Shown: one piece after another, positions 1 through 6,940 of the stretch | Layout: every line of letters begins with the position of its first letter | How positions within the stretch are numbered: position 1 is the first letter of the stretch | From: Alphaproteobacteria bacterium | Lineage (GTDB): Bacteria > Pseudomonadota > Alphaproteobacteria > UBA828 | Direction: 5' to 3' | Assembly (NCBI GenBank): GCA_018668475.1 | Contig: JABJCZ010000117.1 | Location: forward strand, 1 to 8,068 | Length of the DNA stretch: 8,068 nucleotides | The notes under the pieces: model-generated | Seen by the model: the letters and a program-made list of their open reading frames with translations, nothing else | Database searches by the model: none | Told to the model about the DNA's origin: nothing | Translations under genes and position numbers: made by a program

Positions 1-789
1 ATCGGGGCGGCGGTCGGCGCTGCTGCATCCGGTCTGCGTCCGGTAGCCGAGTTGATGTTTATCGACTTCATGGGGGTCTGTTTTGATCAGATTTTCAATC
101 AGGCAGCCAAGTTCCGTTACATGTTCGGCGGCAAGGCGGAAACACCGGTGGTGATTCGCACCATGTATGGCGCCGGCTTGCGCGCTGCGGCTCAGCATTC
201 GCAGTGTCTCTATCCGGTATTCACACATATTCCAGGTCTCAAGGTGGTCACACCGGCCACCCCGTATGACGCCAAGGGCCTGTTGATCCAGGCCATTCGT
301 GACAACGACCCGGTGATCTTTTGCGAGCACAAGGCCCTTTACACAATTGAGGGTGATGTGCCGGAAGAGCCATATGTGGTGCCGTTTGGCGAAGCCAACA
401 TCACTCGCGAAGGCGATGATGTAACCATTGTGACCCTCGGGCGCATGGTACATGTGGCCAACGAAGCCGCAGATGCTATGGCAAAGGACGGGGTCAGCTG
501 TGAAGTGGTTGATCTTCGCACGACATCGCCGATGGATACCGACACGATCATCGAGAGTGTCGAGAACACTGGCCGTCTCGTTGTGTTGGATGAGTCTACA
601 CCACGGTGCAATATTGCGACTGACGTTTCAGCCATCGTCGCCCAAGAGGCATTTGCGTCTCTCAAGGCGCCGATCAAGATGGTCACCGCACCGCATACAC
701 CGGTACCGTTCTCGGATGCGTTGGAAGATATGTATATCCCTGGCGCTGATCAGGTTTGCGAAGCCGTCAAAAGCGTCATGGGGGCCTAA
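1..789 (+). CDS. acoB: Acetoin/2-oxoacid dehydrogenase E1 component, beta subunit (5' truncated)
   Basis: This gene is already open at the left edge; 262 residues are visible and roughly 60-80 N-terminal residues are missing judging by the usual family length. It encodes the beta subunit of a thiamine-diphosphate E1 that decarboxylates its substrate and acylates a lipoyl domain. The visible part starts inside the pyrimidine-binding domain (RPVAELMFIDFMG, then TPVVIRTMYGAG). The QHSQ motif, whose His sits near fragment residue 66, is the conserved E1-beta active-site segment. The C-terminal transketolase-like domain follows from about residue 130 (DDVTIVTLGRMVHVANEAA) to the end. The stop codon is 3 nt before acoC, so the two are almost certainly co-transcribed. 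The family alone would also allow a pyruvate or branched-chain E1-beta; the AcoC-type partner downstream favours the acetoin system. The first in-frame TTG/ATG codons in view (52-57) are internal, not the start. Confidence 0.9.
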   Translation: MGAAVGAAASGLRPVAELMFIDFMGVCFDQIFNQAAKFRYMFGGKAETPVVIRTMYGAGLRAAAQHSQCLYPVFTHIPGLKVVTPATPYDAKGLLIQAIRDNDPVIFCEHKALYTIEGDVPEEPYVVPFGEANITREGDDVTIVTLGRMVHVANEAADAMAKDGVSCEVVDLRTTSPMDTDTIIESVENTGRLVVLDESTPRCNIATDVSAIVAQEAFASLKAPIKMVTAPHTPVPFSDALEDMYIPGADQVCEAVKSVMGA

Positions 790-792
790 CTG

Positions 793-1908
793 ATGGCAGA
801 CGGAATCCACGCCATCACGATGCCCAAGTGGGGCCTCGCCATGACAGAAGGCAAGCTCGGAGACTGGATCGTCGATGAAGGTGACGAAATTGCATCCGGC
901 GATGAGCTGCTGGAAGTCGAAACCGAGAAGATAACTGGTGCCGTCGAATCATCGCTCAACGGCACCATTCGCAAGCTTGTTGGTGAAACTGGCGAAACCC
1001 TGACGGTCGGCGCGCTGCTTGCCGTCGTCGCCAATGACGATGTGGACGACGCGGCGGTTGATGCTTATGTCGCTGAGTTCCAGGCCAACTATGTTCCGCC
1101 CGAGCCGGAAGAAGAGGGCGAGGGTGCGGGCACAGAGACAGTCGAAGTCGGTGGCCGGCAGATCCGTTATTCATGTCGCGGTGAAGGTGGCACGCCTGCC
1201 ATCCTCATTCACGGCTTTGGCGGTGACCTCAACAACTGGTTGTTCAGTCATGATGCCCTGGCTGAAGGGCGCGCGGTCTATGCGCTCGACCTGCCTGGTC
1301 ACGGGGCATCGTCCAAGGATGTTGGTGAAGGCTCGCTTGCGTTCTTTGCCGGCGTGCTGGGCGATTTCATGGCGGCGCTCGATATCGAAAAAGCCCATCT
1401 GATCGGGCACTCGATGGGCGGTGGCGTTGCGCTCGCGTTTGCGGTTGCCAATCCGGGCAAGGTTGCCTCGCTGGGTTTGATTGCCAGTGCCGGACTCGGC
1501 GCCGAGATCAACGGTGAGTATCTTGCCGGTTTTGTTGCCGCCGACCGACGCAAGGACATGAAAGCACAGGCAAAACAGCTCTTCGGTGATGAGGGCCTTG
1601 TTACCCGGGCGCTGGTCGAGGATCTGTTGACCTTCAAGCGGACGGACGGTGTGCCCGAAGCGCTGCAGGCCATTGTTGATGCGTTTGCACCGGGGGGCAC
1701 CCAGGCGAGCGTTCTGCGGGACCAACTCGGTGATGTGTCAGTGCCGGTGCTCGTGATCTGGGGTGCAGCGGACCGGATTGTGCCGGCCAGCCATGCTGAA
1801 GGTCTGCCGGGTTCGGTTAAGACACTGGTGGTTGCCGACAAGGGCCACATGGTCCAGATGGAGGCCGCCAGCGAGGTCAATCGTGCTCTTGCTGACCATA
1901 TGGCCTGA
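793..1908 (+). CDS. acoC: AcoC-type E2: lipoyl domain fused to alpha/beta-hydrolase
   Basis: This 371-residue protein is the acyl-carrying component of an acetoin dehydrogenase-type complex. Residues 5-80 form a lipoyl domain; the lysine to be lipoylated is K46 in ETEKITG. An acidic linker (about 82-118, with EPEEEGEGAG) replaces the Ala/Pro-rich linkers and E1/E3-binding domain of a normal E2. Residues 120-371 are an alpha/beta-hydrolase: oxyanion motif HGFGG (140-144), nucleophile S207 in GHSMGG, probable acid D327 in GAADRIVP, and H352 in KGHMVQME. The E2 acetyltransferase signature HxxxDG is absent. The length and domain order match AcoC of acetoin-using bacteria such as Pseudomonas and Cupriavidus. 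The ATG follows the acoB stop by 3 nt, with a G-rich run inside the end of acoB as the likely ribosome binding site. In the family the hydrolase domain is thought to take over acyl transfer to CoA; that role is knowledge of the family, not visible here. Confidence 0.9.
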   Translation: MADGIHAITMPKWGLAMTEGKLGDWIVDEGDEIASGDELLEVETEKITGAVESSLNGTIRKLVGETGETLTVGALLAVVANDDVDDAAVDAYVAEFQANYVPPEPEEEGEGAGTETVEVGGRQIRYSCRGEGGTPAILIHGFGGDLNNWLFSHDALAEGRAVYALDLPGHGASSKDVGEGSLAFFAGVLGDFMAALDIEKAHLIGHSMGGGVALAFAVANPGKVASLGLIASAGLGAEINGEYLAGFVAADRRKDMKAQAKQLFGDEGLVTRALVEDLLTFKRTDGVPEALQAIVDAFAPGGTQASVLRDQLGDVSVPVLVIWGAADRIVPASHAEGLPGSVKTLVVADKGHMVQMEAASEVNRALADHMA

Positions 1909-1999
1909 GTCTCGGTAAATACATTTGGTTGGCCCGAACGTGCATAACCTCGATCCGGCGTCCCTGAGACACTATGTAGGGACAGGTATGGTGCACATT

Positions 2000-2003
2000 G
2001 GAG
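2000..2003 (+). promoter_or_regulatory. Shine-Dalgarno GGAG for the DUF1285 gene
   Basis: GGAG lies seven bases before the ATG at 2011 and only one base before the alternative TTG at 2005. It therefore decides in favour of the ATG start. Confidence 0.7.
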
Positions 2004-2010
2004 TTTGGGC

Positions 2011-2556
2011 ATGAGTACAAAGCAGACTGAAACGGCGGCGGCCGGGCCGCCTTTCTTCTGCGGCGACCTTGATATTCGTATCGCCGCTGATGGCACATGG
2101 TTCCATGACGGCGGACCCATTGGCCGAAAACCCCTTGTAAAGCTTTTTGCCGGCGTCCTACGGCGTGAGGATGACGGCGATTACTGGCTCGTCACGCCGG
2201 TGGAACGTGCCCGCATCCGGGTGGAGGATGCGCCGTTTCTCGCGGTTGAAATGCAAATAGAGAATGCCGGACGGGATCAGGTGCTGCGGTTTCGCACCAA
2301 TCTTGATGACGACATTACCGCCGGTCCCGAACACCCCATAAATTTTCGCGCCCGTCCGAATGGCGAGCCCGCGCCCTATGTGCGCGTGCGCGGCGCGCTG
2401 GATGCCCTGGTGGTTCGCTCTGTCTACTATGATCTGGCGGATATTTGCGTGGTTGAAACCGTCGACGGCACGCCCATGACCGGGGTTTGGAGCAGTGGCG
2501 AGTTTTTTCCGTTTGAAGCGGTGGCAGCAGATGAAACCGCGCTGGATGAGGCCTGA
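2011..2556 (+). CDS. DUF1285 family protein, function unknown
   Basis: This 181-residue soluble protein has no signal peptide or membrane segment and belongs by its conserved pattern to the DUF1285 family. Recognisable blocks are the N-terminal CGDLDIRIAADGTWFHDGGP (17-36), PIGRKPLVKLFAGVLRRE (36-53), YWLVTPVERARIRVEDAPF (58-76) and a late YYDLADICV (139-147) followed by GVWSSGEFFPFE (158-169). The alternation of short hydrophobic and charged segments suggests a mostly beta fold. A TTG six bases upstream would extend it by two residues, but the ATG at 2011 is better: GGAG at 2000-2003 lies seven bases before it. The stop overlaps the start of the Nudix gene (TGATG), which implies translational coupling. 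No catalytic motif is visible and the biochemical role is unknown; association with the CoA-type Nudix gene is the only hint. Confidence 0.88.
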   Translation: MSTKQTETAAAGPPFFCGDLDIRIAADGTWFHDGGPIGRKPLVKLFAGVLRREDDGDYWLVTPVERARIRVEDAPFLAVEMQIENAGRDQVLRFRTNLDDDITAGPEHPINFRARPNGEPAPYVRVRGALDALVVRSVYYDLADICVVETVDGTPMTGVWSSGEFFPFEAVAADETALDEA

Positions 2557-3218
2557 TGCGCCAGGCCATCCACAGCAAAGTTGTTGCGTCCGCACCCGGT
2601 GCGACGAACGAAGCATGGGCTGATGTGATCGCGGCGGCAGAGGCCGATCCTCATGCCCGTATCCCGGGCTCACTCCGCCATGATCATCAGCCTGACGTGG
2701 ACGTGGCGCTCAGCGTCAAAATCAAATCCGCGGCTGTGCTGGTGCCGCTGGTGACGCGTGGGAACGGTTTTACGGTGCTGTTGACGCGTCGGCCTGAGCA
2801 CTTGAGTGAGCACCCCGGTCAGGTCAGTTTTCCCGGCGGGCGGGTCGAGCCGGAGGACCGTGGCCCGGTTGAGACCGCGTTGCGTGAAACAGAAGAAGAG
2901 GTCGGGCTGCCGCGCGCGCGGGTCGAGGTCGCGGGCCGGCTCGAGAATTATCTCGTTGGCACCGGTTACCGTGTTACGCCGGTGGTTGGCTTCGTCGATC
3001 CGCCGGCAGCCTATGCGCCAGATGCGACTGAGGTCGCCGAAGTGTTTGAGGTTCCGCTCGAATTCGTTCTCGATCCGGCCAACTATAGGCGGGAGAAAAT
3101 TCGTACCCCGGTATTTGAGCGCCATTTTCATGTGCTGGAACATAATGGTCACGTTGTCTGGGGCGCGACCGCCGGCATTCTGGTAAACTTGCGGGATATC
3201 TTGAACGCCCCTGAGTAG
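2556..3218 (+). CDS. Nudix hydrolase, CoA pyrophosphatase type (NudL/YeaB-like)
   Basis: This 220-residue enzyme is predicted to hydrolyse the pyrophosphate bond of coenzyme A or acyl-CoA, giving 3',5'-ADP and 4'-phosphopantetheine, with a divalent metal. The CoA-subfamily signature precedes the Nudix box: LLTRR (75-79), an HPGQVSFPGG segment (86-95) and then the catalytic REXXEE block RETEEEVGL (110-118), whose glutamates bind metal. As in E. coli NudL, the position before the spacer is Asp (D101) with one extra residue, so the generic GX5EX7REUXEE pattern does not match strictly. The N-terminal about 50 residues are a family-specific extension. Translation probably re-initiates at the TGATG overlap with the DUF1285 gene, which supports this start. 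The subfamily assignment is firm; the physiological substrate (free CoA, oxidised CoA or acyl-CoA) cannot be read from sequence. Confidence 0.9.
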   Translation: MRQAIHSKVVASAPGATNEAWADVIAAAEADPHARIPGSLRHDHQPDVDVALSVKIKSAAVLVPLVTRGNGFTVLLTRRPEHLSEHPGQVSFPGGRVEPEDRGPVETALRETEEEVGLPRARVEVAGRLENYLVGTGYRVTPVVGFVDPPAAYAPDATEVAEVFEVPLEFVLDPANYRREKIRTPVFERHFHVLEHNGHVVWGATAGILVNLRDILNAPE

Positions 3219-3243
3219 TGAACGCGTCTTTACGAGGTTAACC

Positions 3244-3519
3244 GTGCTGCGATCCTCTCTTATTCATCTGCTGTTTTTGTTCGCGCCGACCATAATTTAT
3301 GTCGTCTACCTGATGGCGTCGCGCAAGGTTGACCTCAGCAAGGGCCAACGCGGGCAGGCCATGCGCCAGCTGCCGTGGATTCCGCTCCTGGGCGTTGGCC
3401 TTGTGCTGGTAGTGGCGTCATTGGTGGCGCTGGCTTTCTCCGAGGGCGGGGACCCCGGCCAAACCTATTTCCCGCCCACACTTGAAGACGGCAAAATCGT
3501 GCCGGCGCGGGTCGAATAG
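3244..3519 (+). CDS. DUF6111 family small membrane protein
   Basis: This 91-residue protein has two predicted membrane helices, at about residues 5-24 and 44-66. They are joined by a strongly basic loop (R27, K28, K33, R36, R41), so by the positive-inside rule the loop is cytoplasmic and both ends face the periplasm. The C-terminal tail carries the family's GG-PG--Y-PP---DGKIVP pattern (from G68 to P87), which identifies it as the alphaproteobacterial DUF6111 group. The start is GTG, supported by GAGG at 3234-3237 six bases upstream. It lies 25 nt after the Nudix gene and 9 nt before cca, so it should be in the same transcript. No enzymatic residues are apparent and the function is unknown. 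Confidence 0.85.
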   Translation: MLRSSLIHLLFLFAPTIIYVVYLMASRKVDLSKGQRGQAMRQLPWIPLLGVGLVLVVASLVALAFSEGGDPGQTYFPPTLEDGKIVPARVE

Positions 3520-3528
3520 GCCTGGGTC

Positions 3529-4767
3529 GTGGAACCTGCACGAACTCTGGACCCGTTGCCGACGTGGATGGTTGCGCCGGCGACCCGTCGTGTCGTTGAT
3601 GCACTTTCAAAAGGCGGCGCTGAAGTGCGCTTTGTCGGTGGCGGCGTGCGCGATGCGCTGCTGGGTCGGCCGGTGGCCGATATTGATATTGCGACACCCG
3701 AACCGCCAGAGACCGTCATCGATCGTCTTCACAGCGCCGATATCCACAGCATCCCGACCGGCATCGCGCATGGCACCATAACGGCGGTGATCGACGGCCA
3801 GCATTTCGAAATTACGACCCTGCGGGTCGATGTTGAAACCTTTGGCCGTCATGCCGAGGTCGCCTTTACGGATGACTGGACAGAGGATGCCGCGCGCCGC
3901 GATTTCACCATGAACGCGCTGAGTTGCCGCGCCGATGGAGCCGTATTCGATCCCTGGGGTGGAATTGCCGATCTGGAGGCCGGGCATGTTCGTTTTGTCG
4001 GTGAGGCCGAAAAACGCATAGAAGAAGACCATCTCCGCCTACTGCGGTTTTTTCGGTTTCATGCCTGGTATGGCCATGGGTTGCCGGATGAAGCTGCGTT
4101 GGCGGCTTGTGCCAAATGGGCGGCATCAATTGCCAAATTGTCCGGTGAGCGGCTGCGGGTCGAGACCCTGAAACTTCTTGCTGCACCTGATCCGGCGCCG
4201 GTGGTGGACTTGCTGGCGACGACCGGTGTGCTCGCTCATCTGTTGCCTGGCGCTACAGCGTCGCCCCGGCTCGCCGCACTGGTCAATACCAATGCTGCTG
4301 GGAGCGCCGACCCGGTTTTGCGGTTGGAGGCGTTGATCGGTGATGCGGACGTTTCGGCCATTGCCGAACGGTTTCGATTTTCGAATGAAGATGCGGCCAG
4401 GCTGACGTCGCTCGCTCATCCGACAGTTGTTGTGGTATCGGGTGACGACGAGATTTTGCGTCGAGCTAACCTCTATCGAGTTGGCGGCGAGCAATATCGC
4501 GATCTGGTTCTGCTTGCCTGGGCTGATGCAGGCGGTGCAGGTGCTCCTGAATCGGCGTCGTTTGAGGCCATGTTGGCGGCGGCAGATGCGTGGCAGCCAA
4601 TTTCATTACCGGTTCGTGGTGCCGATGTTCTGGCGCTTGGCGTGGCAGCAGGGCCTCGCGTTGGCGAGCTGCTTGAGGCCGTCGAGGAATGGTGGATCAA
4701 GGCTGATTTCAGGCCTGACCGCGAGAACGCGTTGGAAAAGCTGACTGCCCTCGTCGCTGACGACTAG
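3529..4767 (+). CDS. cca: CCA-adding tRNA nucleotidyltransferase
   Basis: This 412-residue class II nucleotidyltransferase adds or repairs the 3'-CCA end of tRNAs from CTP and ATP. Motif A is complete: GGGVRDALLG (37-46) followed by the metal-binding pair D51 and D53 in DIDIAT. RRDFTMNAL (123-131) is the sugar/base-binding B region, EEDHLRLLRFFRF (165-177) starts the neck, and GERLRVE (206-212) is the later ER motif. The C-terminal body ends in a segment around RGADVLALGVAAGPRVGELL (363-382), typical of the alphaproteobacterial enzyme. The GTG start keeps the N-terminal LDPLPTW segment that such proteins share, and AGG lies eight bases upstream; an internal ATG (codon 14) would remove it. Whether it is a full CCA enzyme or only CC- or A-adding cannot be settled here, but a single full-function enzyme is most likely. 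It ends 10 bp from a convergent gene. Confidence 0.93.
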   Translation: MEPARTLDPLPTWMVAPATRRVVDALSKGGAEVRFVGGGVRDALLGRPVADIDIATPEPPETVIDRLHSADIHSIPTGIAHGTITAVIDGQHFEITTLRVDVETFGRHAEVAFTDDWTEDAARRDFTMNALSCRADGAVFDPWGGIADLEAGHVRFVGEAEKRIEEDHLRLLRFFRFHAWYGHGLPDEAALAACAKWAASIAKLSGERLRVETLKLLAAPDPAPVVDLLATTGVLAHLLPGATASPRLAALVNTNAAGSADPVLRLEALIGDADVSAIAERFRFSNEDAARLTSLAHPTVVVVSGDDEILRRANLYRVGGEQYRDLVLLAWADAGGAGAPESASFEAMLAAADAWQPISLPVRGADVLALGVAAGPRVGELLEAVEEWWIKADFRPDRENALEKLTALVADD

Positions 4768-4777
4768 GTGACCTGAC

Positions 4778-5380
4778 TCAGTTCGAGGACTTGGTCAGCC
4801 GGCCCTCGACCATGCGCGTCGTCTCGCCGCTGCGGACACTGACAAAGGTCAATTCCATGCCGAGGTCCGTCAATTTGCGACGATAGGTCTGGACGGCGTA
4901 ATTGCCATCATCGGCAATGGTCAATGAATGGACCATCAGAGAAGTATCCTCGATATACGCCCATGCAGCCGGCCCGCCGGCCAGTGGATCTATAGCGTCG
5001 CTAGCGTGCCAGATTCCCGGTCGCCCGCTTGGTACAAACGTGAGCGACGCGGATTTACGTCTGATTTTGGGCTCGTCCGGCGTGCCGCCTTCGCGCAGAA
5101 CAGTGGTCCAGGAAATGTCGAATCCGTCGCCGGCGGGCACGATGGTGATGTCAAAGTCCCGCACCGTCAGGCCGAAGTAGTCGCTGGCTTCAGTTCTTGA
5201 AATTCCGGCGCCGACAAAATGTCCGCGAAAAGCCTCAATCCCGATATCGGCCGCAAGGACGCTGCGACCGGATGCGATCAGCGTTATGCCAAGAAACAGC
5301 CCGACGGTTGCCGCTATCAGCCAGTTGTGGCGCGCGCGTCTTGTATGATTGGCGTTCTGTCGGGTCACGGGCATGGACAT
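4778..5380 (-). CDS. Conserved exported protein of unknown function
   Basis: This 200-residue protein begins with a basic N-region (R7 to R17) and a hydrophobic stretch at about 20-36, then SVLA-AD with a plausible signal-peptidase I site after A43. A mature periplasmic protein of about 157 residues is expected; an uncleaved anchor is the alternative. There is no lipobox cysteine. The mature part is rich in short beta-like strands (DFDITIVPAGDGFDISWTTV, SASLTFVPS, MELTFVSVRSG) and contains no recognisable catalytic motif. I recall similar unnamed alphaproteobacterial proteins but no function. The ATG is supported by GGAG seven bases upstream (complement of 5388-5391). It follows hemF by 49 nt on the same strand, probably in its transcript, and converges with cca. 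The link to heme or envelope biology is guesswork. Confidence 0.8.
   Translation of the reverse strand: MSMPVTRQNANHTRRARHNWLIAATVGLFLGITLIASGRSVLAADIGIEAFRGHFVGAGISRTEASDYFGLTVRDFDITIVPAGDGFDISWTTVLREGGTPDEPKIRRKSASLTFVPSGRPGIWHASDAIDPLAGGPAAWAYIEDTSLMVHSLTIADDGNYAVQTYRRKLTDLGMELTFVSVRSGETTRMVEGRLTKSSN
4783..4809. repeat. Inverted repeat at the cca / exported-protein convergence
   Basis: TCGAGG (4783-4788) and CCTCGA (4804-4809) are perfect 6-bp complements around a 15-nt loop that contains a further GG/CC pairing. It lies just past the cca stop and inside the last codons of the minus-strand gene. No T-run follows on either strand, so it is at most a weak bidirectional 3'-end structure and may be chance. 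Confidence 0.3.
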
Positions 5381-5387
5381 GGGGTCT

Positions 5388-5391
5388 CTCC
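5388..5391 (-). promoter_or_regulatory. Shine-Dalgarno GGAG for the exported-protein gene
   Basis: On the minus strand GGAG ends seven bases before the ATG at 5380. It is the clearest site near this gene and supports using the first ATG rather than the second one at codon 3. Confidence 0.6.
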
Positions 5392-5429
5392 AGCAGGATT
5401 GGGTCGTCAGCTTAACCGAAACAGGCGGC

Positions 5430-6311
5430 TCATGGCCACTTTGCCTCGGGTGGCATGGACATAAGTATCGCCTCGACGTTGCCGCCGGTTTTCAGGCCGA
5501 ACTGGGTGCCACGATCGTGCAGCAGATTGAACTCCACGTAGCGACCGCGCCGTATGAGTTGGTGTTCGCGTTCCGCGTCCGTCCACGGCTCGTTCATATG
5601 GCGCGCGACGATTTGTGGATAGGCGGTCAGGAAGGCGCGGCCAACATCCTGTGTGAACCCGAGGTCCGCCTCAAAGTCGCCGGTATTCAGGTAATCGTAA
5701 AAAATACCGCCGACGCCGCGTGGTTCATTACGGTGTGGGAGGAAAAAATATTCGTCACACCACTCTTTGAAGCGCGGGTAATACGCAGGGTCGTGAGCGT
5801 CGCACGCCTGTTTGAACGCCGCATGAAATGCCGCTGTATCGTTGTCGTTCGGCACCATCGGGGTCAGGTCGCCACCGCCGCCAAACCATCGTTTGGTGGT
5901 GACGATGTGCCGTGTGTTCATGTGCACGGCTGGCACCTTTGGTGAATGCATATGAGCAACCAGAGAGATACCGCTGGCCCAGAACCGAGGGTCGTTATCG
6001 GCACCCGGCACGGCTGCACGAAACTCCGGCGAAAATTCGCCGTGGACGGTCGATACATTGACCCCCACTTTTTCAAACACACGCCCTCGCATGACCGACA
6101 TCTCGCCGCTGCCGCCTCCCTGGCGTTCCCACGGTGTGCGCTCGAAGCGACCCGCCAGTTGACCGTGGCCGGTGCCCGTCAACGTGTCCTCCAACTGCTC
6201 GAAGGCTGCGCAAATATCATCACGCAAAGCGCGAAACCAGGTTTCGGCGCGGGCCTTTTCTGCCTCGGTCGAGGCGCCCTCGGGAAGCTCGGGGGCAGGG
6301 CGTTTGGTCAT
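5430..6311 (-). CDS. hemF: Oxygen-dependent coproporphyrinogen III oxidase
   Basis: This 293-residue cytoplasmic enzyme carries out the aerobic oxidative decarboxylation of coproporphyrinogen III to protoporphyrinogen IX in heme synthesis. Family landmarks appear in order: [16 protein letters not shown] (61-76), [16 protein letters not shown] (79-94), VHMNTR (129-134), [11 protein letters not shown] (141-151), [12 protein letters not shown] (185-196) and [16 protein letters not shown] (254-269), then the terminal LMSMPP. All four histidines aligned with the metal/active-site set of E. coli HemF are present (H120, H130, H163, H193), with S116 as the equivalent substrate-binding serine. The protein stops soon after MSMPP, lacking the longer E. 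coli tail; this looks natural for alphaproteobacteria rather than a truncation. Its ATG overlaps the trmL stop (ATGA), so translation is probably coupled to trmL. It lies in the same block as trmL, divergent from the bc1 operon. Confidence 0.96.
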   Translation of the reverse strand: MTKRPAPELPEGASTEAEKARAETWFRALRDDICAAFEQLEDTLTGTGHGQLAGRFERTPWERQGGGSGEMSVMRGRVFEKVGVNVSTVHGEFSPEFRAAVPGADNDPRFWASGISLVAHMHSPKVPAVHMNTRHIVTTKRWFGGGGDLTPMVPNDNDTAAFHAAFKQACDAHDPAYYPRFKEWCDEYFFLPHRNEPRGVGGIFYDYLNTGDFEADLGFTQDVGRAFLTAYPQIVARHMNEPWTDAEREHQLIRRGRYVEFNLLHDRGTQFGLKTGGNVEAILMSMPPEAKWP

Positions 6312-6781
6312 GGAGTTTCTCCGGGAAACTGATGGGTCTGGCGCAGCGCTTCGCCTGTTACCATGGCGAGCGCCACCGCCACATTAACTGACCTGAGCCC
6401 GGGTTGCATCGGAATGAGCACTTCCGCGTCAGCCGTATCGTGCACGTCCGCGGGTACCCCGGCGCTCTCGCGTCCGACCATCAGCAAATCATCCGGCCTG
6501 AACGCGAAGTCGATATAGGGGGTTGTCGCCGCAGTCGTCAGCAGGATCAAGCGCGATCCCGCGTGGCTTGTCGTGCGGGCGGTCTCAAATGCCAGCCATG
6601 TCGGGTGACGGGTAACGTCAACAAGGTCGATATAGTCCATGGCAGCGCGGCGCATGGCTTTGGCGTCCCATGGGAAGCCACAGGGCTCCACGACATCTAC
6701 TGGCAGGCCGAAACATGCGGAGAATCTGAGAATAGTGCCGACATTGGGCGCAATATCGGGCTGAAAAAGGACAATTCGCAT
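6308..6781 (-). CDS. trmL: tRNA (cytidine/uridine-34-2'-O)-methyltransferase, SPOUT family
   Basis: This 157-residue protein is a minimal SPOUT methyltransferase that uses S-adenosylmethionine to methylate the 2'-O of wobble position 34 in certain leucine tRNAs. Motif 1 is PNVGTILR (12-19) with the conserved N13 and R19; motif 2 is [10 protein letters not shown] (101-110); motif 3, forming the trefoil knot, is [18 protein letters not shown] (123-140). The MRRAAMDY segment (43-50) matches the LRRAGLDY-type stretch of TrmL. There is no extra RNA-binding domain, which fits TrmL rather than larger TrmH/RlmB enzymes. The start codon is preceded by a weak GGA seven to nine bases upstream. The stop overlaps the hemF start by 4 nt. 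It is the first gene of the minus-strand block and faces petA across 257 bp. Confidence 0.92.
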   Translation of the reverse strand: MRIVLFQPDIAPNVGTILRFSACFGLPVDVVEPCGFPWDAKAMRRAAMDYIDLVDVTRHPTWLAFETARTTSHAGSRLILLTTAATTPYIDFAFRPDDLLMVGRESAGVPADVHDTADAEVLIPMQPGLRSVNVAVALAMVTGEALRQTHQFPGETP

Positions 6782-6805
6782 GATTTTTCCGGGTTGGATG
6801 GGGTG

Positions 6806-6834
6806 ATTGGCAGCATCGGCGGCAGCGCGGTCAA
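6806..6834 (-). promoter_or_regulatory. Candidate promoter for trmL-hemF
   Basis: On the minus strand TTGACC (6834-6829) matches the -35 consensus at five of six bases. A spacing of 17 leads to GCCAAT (6811-6806), a poor -10 match at three of six. A start near 6800 would give a leader of about 20 nt. The -10 is weak, so this is only a candidate. Confidence 0.3.
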
Positions 6835-6940
6835 GAGTGCCAGTCTACCCGCCATATTGTGTGTGGTCATAGGTTCTTGCCCTCTCACGCGGCCCATGCT
6901 ACCCCTCGCACCGTCCGTTGCGCAGAGGTGTGTGCGGGCG

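Noticed and set aside
1909..2010. A possible terminator or promoter in the gap after acoC, with GTCTC/GAGAC and GTGCAT/GTGCAC repeats and a TATGTA box at 1973.
   Set aside because: The repeats are short, far apart or imperfect, there is no T-run, and no -35 box is correctly spaced from TATGTA. A promoter is likely somewhere here but cannot be placed.
1299..2120. A 273-codon open frame antisense to acoC.
   Set aside because: It lies opposite a gene with a full lipoyl/hydrolase signature. Its product is Ser/Pro/Ala-rich with no recognisable motif, as expected of a third-position shadow in GC-rich DNA.
5349..5945. A 198-codon plus-strand open frame opposite hemF.
   Set aside because: hemF on the other strand has all conserved motifs, and this frame shows no family signature or ribosome binding site.
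6697..6897. A short minus-strand open frame upstream of and overlapping trmL, whose start looks slightly like a hydrophobic leader.
   Set aside because: It overlaps the trmL start by about 85 bases in another frame, lacks a convincing ribosome binding site and has no conserved features.
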